From: an uncultured Bacteroidota bacterium
GTDB lineage: Bacteria; Bacteroidota; Bacteroidia; Chitinophagales; Chitinophagaceae
Direction of reading: 5' to 3'
Length of the DNA stretch: 7,393 bases
NCBI GenBank assembly: GCA_903933765.1
Contig: CAIZLI010000094.1
Location: forward strand, 1 to 7,393
The notes under the pieces are model-generated. The model worked only from the letters and a program-made list of their open reading frames with translations, did not search any database and was not told where the DNA came from. Position numbers and translations under genes: made by a program. This document shows, piece after piece, positions 1 through 4,692 of the stretch (the first letter of the stretch is position 1; each line of letters opens with the position of its first letter).

Positions 1-139
1 CGGGTGTCATTTGAAAAAATCGAGCCGAGAAAAGAGACAATGCGATTAGTCCATAGATCCAATAGATATTGAACTTGGGCATTTTAGGTCCATCTCCCAA
101 AGGCGATTTTTTCTTTTTATTATTTTTTGACTCTGACAT
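1..139 (-). CDS. ftsH: FtsH, ATP-dependent zinc metalloprotease (N-terminal fragment, runs off the window)
   Basis: Only the first 46 codons are visible; the gene continues beyond base 1. The reading frame opens with ATG at 139-137. It encodes a short lysine/asparagine-rich cytoplasmic tail (MSESKNNKKKK), then KMPKFNIYWIYGLIALSLF, the start of a transmembrane helix. This basic tail followed by a PKFNxYWIYG-type helix is how Bacteroidota FtsH proteins usually begin. FtsH is a hexameric inner-membrane AAA+ protease that degrades misassembled membrane proteins and some regulators; its ATPase and HEXXH zinc domains lie outside this window. The gene follows rsfS on the same strand after 66 bp without a clear promoter, so the two are probably co-transcribed. 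The rsfS-ftsH order is common in this phylum and supports the call. The identification rests on the N-terminus and context only. Confidence 0.75.
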   Translation of the reverse strand, partial: MSESKNNKKKKSPLGDGPKMPKFNIYWIYGLIALSLFSARFFQMTP

Positions 140-205
140 AGTATTGTTGCTGTTACTGCTTTTTATATAAACAAGTGGAAATGAATATTGTTGACCAAGT
201 TTCCA

Positions 206-610
206 TTAATCTTCATGTGTTTTCATGTCTGCATCGCTCCATAACTCTTCCAATTTATAAAAACCACGTGCTTCTGGGTGCATCACATGAACAACGACAT
301 TGATATAATCAATTAATAACCATTGTCCACCTTGCTTACCCTCAGTTTTATACGGAAGATCGTCACATTTGTGCTTTACTTCATAATCGATATAATCGGC
401 AATGGCTTTTAACTGTGTGGTATTATTTGCTTCGCAAATGATGAAGAAATCTGCAGCAGCCTCATGCACTTTTTTGAGGTCAAGGCTAATGACATTTTCC
501 CCTTTTTTATCCAAGATAGCCTGTATAATGGTTTTGAAAATTTTAGAGCTACGAGTGAGCCTAGTAACCGTATTTTTTTTACGGTCTTTTAAAGAAGAAA
601 GTTGTTCCAA
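206..610 (-). CDS. rsfS: Ribosomal silencing factor RsfS (Iojap/DUF143 family)
   Basis: RsfS binds ribosomal protein uL14 on the large subunit and blocks joining of the subunits, lowering translation when nutrients are scarce. The protein shows the family core: ADFFIICEANNTTQLKAIAD (about residues 53-72), then GKQGGQWLLIDYINVVVHVM (91-110) and ARGFYKLEELWSDA (114-127), matching the usual WxLxDYxxVVVHxF...R.YY.LE.LW pattern. I chose the TTG at 610-608, giving 134 aa starting (M)EQLSSLKDRKKN, close to the usual family length. The frame stays open up to a TTG at 691, giving 161 aa. That extension runs into the birA coding region, is unlike the family, and would begin upstream of the likely promoter at 657-692. 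There is no in-frame ATG upstream of the conserved domain. ftsH follows downstream and birA is divergent. Function is confident; the exact start is inferred. Confidence 0.9.
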   Translation of the reverse strand: MEQLSSLKDRKKNTVTRLTRSSKIFKTIIQAILDKKGENVISLDLKKVHEAAADFFIICEANNTTQLKAIADYIDYEVKHKCDDLPYKTEGKQGGQWLLIDYINVVVHVMHPEARGFYKLEELWSDADMKTHED

Positions 611-625
611 TGCGCTTATTTTTAA

Positions 626-656
626 TGTGTTAAATCCTGTTTCTAAACTAACTTTA
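626..656 (+). promoter_or_regulatory. Putative birA-selD promoter, abutting the rsfS promoter
   Basis: TGTG at 626-629 and TAACTTTA at 649-656 are separated by exactly 19 nt. They match TTTG-N19-TAnnTTTG at all but one base in each element. The start of transcription would be near 663, about 10 nt before the birA TTG codon. The -7 element directly abuts the opposing rsfS -7 element (657-664), so polymerase could probably occupy only one promoter at a time. Inference from motif matches. Confidence 0.3.
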
Positions 657-692
657 CAAAAATAGCAATTCTTTGTCACCTGCCGCACCAAA
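657..692 (-). promoter_or_regulatory. Putative rsfS promoter (Bacteroidota -33/-7 type)
   Basis: Read on the minus strand, TATTTTTG at 664-657 is a perfect match to the Bacteroidota -7 consensus TAnnTTTG. TTTG at 692-689 could be the -33 element, but the 24-nt spacer is longer than the usual 19 or so. Transcription would start near 650, leaving a leader of about 40 nt before the TTG codon at 610. The -33 element would lie inside the first codons of birA. AT-rich DNA gives chance matches, so this is a motif-based inference. Confidence 0.4.
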
Positions 693-1338
693 TGTCATAT
701 TAGGCGTACCGCTTATAGAACTGTCTACAATAGATAGCACCAATATCTATGCCATGGCCCAAATCAAGCTAGGATTGGCCGAGTCTGGCAGTTGTTTTCG
801 GGCAGATTATCAAACCCATGGAAAAGGGCAACATGGACGTATTTGGGAGAGTTCAAAGGGGCAAAACATCCTTTGTAGCTATATATTGGAGTTGGAAAAG
901 CTGGATGACCTCAAAAAATGGACACCAACAGATCAAATTGGGTTTTCGGCAGCCATTGCACTAGGCGCCAGGGCCTTTTTTGCAGGATTTGCAGGGTCTG
1001 AAACTAAAATCAAAAAGCCAAACGATATCTATTTTAGTGACAGAAAGGCAGGGGGCATCCTCATAGAAAACCTGGTCAGAGGCAAAGAATGGACCTGGAC
1101 TGTGATAGGCATTGGCATGAATATCAACCAAAGTTCTTTTTCTTCGGCAGCAGTGAATAGCGTATCCTCAAATCCTATTTCTTTGCAAGAGATCACCAAT
1201 AAAATTTGGGATCTAAAACAAATGCAACAGCATTTAAGTGAAGCATTAACAAATGCAATTCAAAATTGGTTGCAACTGGGCGAAGCAGCAACTTTGAACC
1301 AATTGGAACAATACGTCATTGAGCTAGATAAAAAATAA
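673..1338 (+). CDS. birA: Biotin--[acetyl-CoA-carboxylase] ligase, monofunctional, lacking the C-terminal domain
   Basis: This enzyme activates biotin with ATP to biotinyl-AMP and attaches it to a lysine on biotin carboxyl carrier proteins, such as AccB of acetyl-CoA carboxylase. The 221-aa product has no N-terminal DNA-binding domain, so it is a class I ligase without a BirA-type repressor role. Visible motifs are DSTN (21-24), the nucleotide/biotin loop GKGQHGRIWESSKGQN (50-65), KKPND (114-118; usually KWPND, here Trp to Lys), KAGGILIEN with Lys125 as the likely catalytic lysine, and GIGMNIN (146-152). The start is TTG at 673: an in-frame stop lies at 649 and no ATG or GTG occurs between it and the DSTN motif. 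The protein ends at LEQYVIELDKK, before the SH3-like C-terminal domain of about 45-50 residues found in most relatives. selD begins 8 bp later, so no room remains for that domain. Family confident; activity of the short form unproven. Confidence 0.88.
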   Translation: MSPAAPNVILGVPLIELSTIDSTNIYAMAQIKLGLAESGSCFRADYQTHGKGQHGRIWESSKGQNILCSYILELEKLDDLKKWTPTDQIGFSAAIALGARAFFAGFAGSETKIKKPNDIYFSDRKAGGILIENLVRGKEWTWTVIGIGMNINQSSFSSAAVNSVSSNPISLQEITNKIWDLKQMQQHLSEALTNAIQNWLQLGEAATLNQLEQYVIELDKK

Positions 1339-1346
1339 ATTCAACC

Positions 1347-2417
1347 ATGAGCAGTACAATAGATCAAAGTAATAAAATTGCATTAACACAATATTCAAAA
1401 GGAGCAGGGTGTGGCTGTAAGATAGCACCCTCAGTACTTTCGGAGATACTAGCACAGCATAGTGTGGGTATCAGTACACCAAAATTATTGGTAGGTAACG
1501 ACACTAAAGATGACGCAGCGGTTTATCAGATAGACGAACAGAATGCATTGATCAGTACTACAGATTTCTTTTTGCCAATAGTTGATGATCCATTTCAGTT
1601 TGGACAAATTGCAGCTGCCAATGCAATTAGTGATGTCTATGCAATGGGCGGCAATCCCCTATTTGCTTTAGCAGTATTGGGTTGGCCAATAGACACTATT
1701 CCTGTTTCAGCAGCACAAGAAGTCATGGCGGGCGCAAGGGCTGTTTGCGCGGAAGCAGGCATTGTGATGGCTGGAGGACATAGTATAGATAGCAAGGACC
1801 CCATTTTTGGGTTGGTTGTAAATGGCATGGTGGCCATCGAAAATTTAAAAAGAAACAACAGCGCAAAAGCAGGAGATATTTTATTGTTAACAAAACCTTT
1901 GGGTGTAGGTATTTTAGCTACAGCTCAGAAAAAAAGTTTGATTGAACCTGCAGACCTTGAATTATTGGTAAAACAATTGACTACATTAAATAAAGTCGGC
2001 GCTGCGCTTGGGAAAATAAAAGGCGTACATGCAATGACGGATGTCACAGGCTTTGGTATTCTAGGACATTTAATTGAGATGATGGAAGGCAGTGGATTAG
2101 GTGCAACAATTCATTATAATCAATTACCTATTTTAGATGCTGCAAAAAAATACATCGCTCAAAAAGCAATCCCTGATGCCACTTATAGAAACTGGAATGC
2201 CTACAATCAACAAGTGGCGTTTGGTGCCGGTGTAAATGTGATGGAAGCATTTCAAATTTTACCTGACCCGCAAACCAATGGTGGATTACTAATTGCAGTG
2301 GCGCCAGAAGCTTTGCAAGAAGTGCAAACTATTTTAAAAGCAGCAGGGATCGAAAACATAGATCCAATAGGCGTTTGCACAGAAGCAGCAGAAAAAAGAA
2401 TTCAAGTAAATGTTTAG
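1347..2417 (+). CDS. selD: Selenide, water dikinase (selenophosphate synthase), Cys form
   Basis: SelD makes selenophosphate, AMP and phosphate from selenide, ATP and water. Selenophosphate is the selenium donor for selenocysteine and for 2-selenouridine in tRNA. The 356-aa protein is colinear with E. coli SelD (347 aa). It carries LTQYSKGAGCGCK (13-25), placing the catalytic Cys22 and Lys25 (E. coli Cys17 and Lys20). Other motifs are KDDAAVY (54-60), TTDFF (71-75), NAISDVYAMGG (92-102), AGGHSID (142-148), DVTGFGILGHL (232-242) and DPQTNGG (307-313); the Asp residues bind Mg-ATP in the family. The catalytic position is cysteine, not selenocysteine, so no stop readthrough is needed. The ATG fits the family N-terminus and lies 8 bp after birA, so the genes are probably co-transcribed. 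No selA, selB, selC or selU/mnmH lies nearby, so the use of the selenophosphate cannot be told from this window. Confidence 0.96.
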   Translation: MSSTIDQSNKIALTQYSKGAGCGCKIAPSVLSEILAQHSVGISTPKLLVGNDTKDDAAVYQIDEQNALISTTDFFLPIVDDPFQFGQIAAANAISDVYAMGGNPLFALAVLGWPIDTIPVSAAQEVMAGARAVCAEAGIVMAGGHSIDSKDPIFGLVVNGMVAIENLKRNNSAKAGDILLLTKPLGVGILATAQKKSLIEPADLELLVKQLTTLNKVGAALGKIKGVHAMTDVTGFGILGHLIEMMEGSGLGATIHYNQLPILDAAKKYIAQKAIPDATYRNWNAYNQQVAFGAGVNVMEAFQILPDPQTNGGLLIAVAPEALQEVQTILKAAGIENIDPIGVCTEAAEKRIQVNV

Positions 2418-2423
2418 AAATTG

Positions 2424-2867
2424 CTATTCAAAAATCAAATGACCTTTGTTTTTGATTTGTTCTGGCGTAAGTTCTGCCACCAATTGAACACCTTTGATAT
2501 TTCTTATGGTGTATAAAATATCTTTTACTTTTTCATCCTCAATCCATTCACCACGGATCCACCAAATGAAATCCATGTGTTTCAACTCGGGTAATAAATA
2601 CTCTCCATCAAATTGATTATGGTATACAAAATGACCAATGGTGGTATTGGGTTCATAGCCTTCGTACATTGAAAAATAATAGGTTCTATTTTTTCTTTTC
2701 AATGCAATTTCATGGTTAGGATTGAACCTAAATTCAAAACCCATATACTGATTCAGTAAAATACAAAACTGATAATTTTTAATCGGTGCAGTGATACCCA
2801 AGATTCGAGAGCCCTCAAAATCTTGTTCGTTAATCTCGTCCTGATTTAAAATAATTTTTGCACTCAC
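2424..2867 (-). CDS. IPExxxVDY-like small protein, function unknown
   Basis: A 147-aa acidic/aromatic protein with no signal peptide and no membrane segment, probably cytoplasmic. Its pattern resembles the Bacteroidota-restricted IPExxxVDY family: an early segment IKNYQFCILLNQYMGFEF (29-46), a middle RTYYFSMYEGYEP stretch, GEYLLPELKHMDFIWWI (88-104), and a C-terminal block IRNIKGVQLVAELTPEQIKN ending in HLIFE. The naming motif itself is diverged: at the matching place the protein reads IKGVQLVAE rather than IPExxxVDY. The start is GTG at 2867-2865. An in-frame TAA lies about 20 nt upstream and no ATG falls between, so the GTG is well supported. The gene lies 43 bp downstream of the M28 peptidase on the same strand and may be co-transcribed or use its own weak promoter. 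Its stop codon faces that of selD with 6 bp between. No biochemical role is known to me; family assignment is moderate. Confidence 0.7.
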   Translation of the reverse strand: MSAKIILNQDEINEQDFEGSRILGITAPIKNYQFCILLNQYMGFEFRFNPNHEIALKRKNRTYYFSMYEGYEPNTTIGHFVYHNQFDGEYLLPELKHMDFIWWIRGEWIEDEKVKDILYTIRNIKGVQLVAELTPEQIKNKGHLIFE

Positions 2868-2889
2868 AAGAATAAATATATCGGTTTAT

Positions 2890-2921
2890 TAAATGTAGGT
2901 TTTCTTAAAATTAAAATACAA
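2890..2921 (-). promoter_or_regulatory. Weak candidate promoter for the IPExxxVDY-like gene
   Basis: On the minus strand, TTG at 2921-2919 and TACATTTA at 2897-2890 are 21 nt apart. They resemble the Bacteroidota -33 element and TAnnTTTG (seven of eight positions). The predicted transcript start near 2883 leaves a leader of about 16 nt before the GTG codon. The upstream element overlaps the end of the M28 gene. The match could be chance in AT-rich DNA, and co-transcription with the peptidase is equally possible. Confidence 0.22.
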
Positions 2922-4554
2922 TATCTACTTTAATTTCTTCTGTTCCTCTTTTATAAATTAAAAAAGTACTATCCCCTTTTTTAAATTTAGACAAAGTGGT
3001 CATATAACTCATTACATCAATGAACTTATAGTCCCCCATTTGTAATAAAATATCGCCTGCCTTAAGCCCTAATTTTTCACCTAATTTACCAGCAGAAGCG
3101 CCCTCAATCCTAAGCCCAGTGCCCGTATACGCGTAATCCGGCATGACACCCAAACTCACTGTAAACTTAGTGCTACGACCCATTGCGGCTTCGCGTGTTT
3201 TTAAGAAATCAAGTTTGCCATAGGAATTGGTTGTTTGAATAATTCCTTGAACAAAACGTAAAATATCTTTTTGACCCATATAATTAATCTTATCCCAATC
3301 GTCTGTTGCTTTATGATAATCTGCATGACTGCCTGTGAACATAAATAAAACCGGCATGTCTTTTCTGTAAAAACTTGCATGATCACTTGGCCCAGTTCCA
3401 GCACTATCAATAGTATACAATATAGTAGTTGGTGTTTTTGAAATGATTTCGGACCATTTACTAGAAGTACCATATCCACCAAGACTCATTTTTTTAGTCG
3501 CATCATACCTACCTACCATATCCATATTCACCATATAGTTAAAATTGGTTTGGATGGTTGGATTATCTAACCAATACTTGCTTCCAATCAAACCAAGTTC
3601 TTCGGCAGAGAAATGAATGATCAAATAATTATTTTTATGAAAGGCGCCGTCGTTTCGATTAGAAGATTTCTTTAAAAACTTAGCCAATTCAATCAAAGCT
3701 GCAGTACCACTGGCATTGTCGTCGGCGCCATTGCGGATATCATTGTTAATATCCAAAGCATTTTTATCTTGATTGTATCCTAAATGATCTACATGCGCAC
3801 CTAATACAACGGTATGTGCCGCTTTATTATCAATGTATGCCACTACATTTTTTCCTGTTCTTATTTGCGGCGTTAAAATTAAATTAGCCTCAATATCAAA
3901 TGTGCCCAATGCATCATTAAAGCATTTTTTAAAACCTTCTTTAGTGATGTATACGACTGGTATAGCTAATGCAGCACTTGTATCAAATTTGTTAAATTGT
4001 ATATTGTCTACCAAACTACCACTATTATAAAGAAACAATGCTTTTGCATTTTTTGCCTTCATACTATTAGCAGAAGTTTTAATCCAATCTTGTAAATCAA
4101 AATGCGGGTTACTTTCTTGTTCTTCTAAAACTTCTTGTACATCTTTAAACCAAACCTGGCCAGCTTCTTCTAAAGCAAGGGTTGACTTAGTTGTAAATTG
4201 ACCATTCCATCCAGTAGATACGGTAAAAAAATCAGTACCAAAATCCATCGATTGTTGATTCACTTTTAAAAATGCATTTTCACCCCATTTTTTTCCTTCA
4301 TTGATTGGGAATGCTTGAATAAATCCTTGAGTCCCCATGGGCTTTAAGCCAGCGCTTTCATATTGTGCAATGATATAATCCACTGCCTTTTGCTCTCCTT
4401 CACTGCCTGCGCGACGTCCTTCAAGCACATCACTCGCCAAATATTGAACGTGTAATTTTAAGTTTTTTATCAGCTGACGATCTCCCTTATTTTGCTTTTG
4501 AGCAAGACCAAAGAAGGATACAAATAGCAAGAGGGAGGTAATAATTGGACGCAT
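2911..4554 (-). CDS. Secreted M28-family zinc metallopeptidase with PA-like insert and C-terminal PDZ domain
   Basis: A 547-aa exported peptidase. The ATG at 4554 gives a classic signal peptide, MRPIITSLLLFVSFFGLAQ, probably cleaved after GLA or GLAQ; there is no lipobox cysteine, so the mature protein should be periplasmic or secreted. A TTG at 4584 would add ten residues ahead of the signal and lies upstream of the likely promoter, so I rejected it. Residues about 120-240 look like a protease-associated insert. The M28 core follows with its co-catalytic zinc site: GAHVDH (His254, Asp256), GADDNASG (bridging Asp279), SAEELGLIGS (general base Glu318, ligand Glu319), NMDMVGR (Asp345) and SHADYHKATDDWD (His414). 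Residues about 466-547 form a PDZ domain (LRIEGASAGKLGEKLGLKAG). Relatives are aminopeptidases or carboxypeptidases acting on peptides; the exact substrate cannot be inferred. All catalytic residues are present. Confidence 0.93.
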   Translation of the reverse strand: MRPIITSLLLFVSFFGLAQKQNKGDRQLIKNLKLHVQYLASDVLEGRRAGSEGEQKAVDYIIAQYESAGLKPMGTQGFIQAFPINEGKKWGENAFLKVNQQSMDFGTDFFTVSTGWNGQFTTKSTLALEEAGQVWFKDVQEVLEEQESNPHFDLQDWIKTSANSMKAKNAKALFLYNSGSLVDNIQFNKFDTSAALAIPVVYITKEGFKKCFNDALGTFDIEANLILTPQIRTGKNVVAYIDNKAAHTVVLGAHVDHLGYNQDKNALDINNDIRNGADDNASGTAALIELAKFLKKSSNRNDGAFHKNNYLIIHFSAEELGLIGSKYWLDNPTIQTNFNYMVNMDMVGRYDATKKMSLGGYGTSSKWSEIISKTPTTILYTIDSAGTGPSDHASFYRKDMPVLFMFTGSHADYHKATDDWDKINYMGQKDILRFVQGIIQTTNSYGKLDFLKTREAAMGRSTKFTVSLGVMPDYAYTGTGLRIEGASAGKLGEKLGLKAGDILLQMGDYKFIDVMSYMTTLSKFKKGDSTFLIYKRGTEEIKVDIVF

Positions 4555-4571
4555 AGATCGTGTTTGAACTA

Positions 4572-4579
4572 TAAAATTA
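4572..4579 (-). promoter_or_regulatory. Candidate -7 promoter element for the M28 peptidase gene
   Basis: On the minus strand this reads TAATTTTA, seven of eight positions of TAnnTTTG. A start of transcription near 4565 would leave a leader of about 11 nt before the ATG at 4554. The nearest upstream TTG is 24 nt away (within TTGACG), a long spacer. It is consistent with the signal-peptide ATG being the true start, but the motif alone is weak. Confidence 0.25.
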
Positions 4580-4655
4580 AGCAATGGAGACTAGTTTTAT
4601 CGTCAATTGGATCAAAAACTGCTAAAAGTCATACATTTTAAAAGGTTTCAATTTC

Positions 4656-4663
4656 TAATTTCG
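4656..4663 (+). promoter_or_regulatory. Candidate -7 promoter element for feoB
   Basis: TAATTTCG matches TAnnTTTG at seven of eight positions and lies inside a short AATTTC direct repeat (4650-4662). Transcription would start near 4670, leaving about 23-35 nt before the TTG or GTG start codon. No clear -33 element stands at the usual spacing. I saw no Fur-box-like GATAATnATTATC palindrome in the 138-bp region between the peptidase gene and feoB, and no other structure there. Confidence 0.22.
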
Positions 4664-4692
4664 TAAGTAGTCCCTATGCTTAATGGCTAGCT

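Noticed and set aside
140..205. Separate promoter for ftsH in the 66-bp gap after rsfS
   Set aside because: No TAnnTTTG-like element at a sensible position was found; co-transcription with rsfS is simpler.
402..665. Plus-strand open frame of 87 codons opposite rsfS
   Set aside because: It is a low-complexity antisense shadow of rsfS with no recognisable motif and ends inside the promoter region.
611..691. N-terminal extension of rsfS to a TTG at 691 (161 aa)
   Set aside because: It overlaps the birA coding start, adds a cysteine-rich stretch not typical of RsfS, and would start upstream of the likely -7 element; the TTG at 610 gives normal length.
4555..4584. Ten-residue extension of the M28 peptidase to a TTG at 4584
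   Set aside because: The ATG at 4554 opens directly onto a standard signal peptide; the extension would precede it and lies upstream of the candidate promoter.
4585..4692. Regulatory RNA, riboswitch or Fur box upstream of feoB
   Set aside because: No long inverted repeat or Fur-like palindrome was seen; only short AATTTC repeats in AT-rich DNA.
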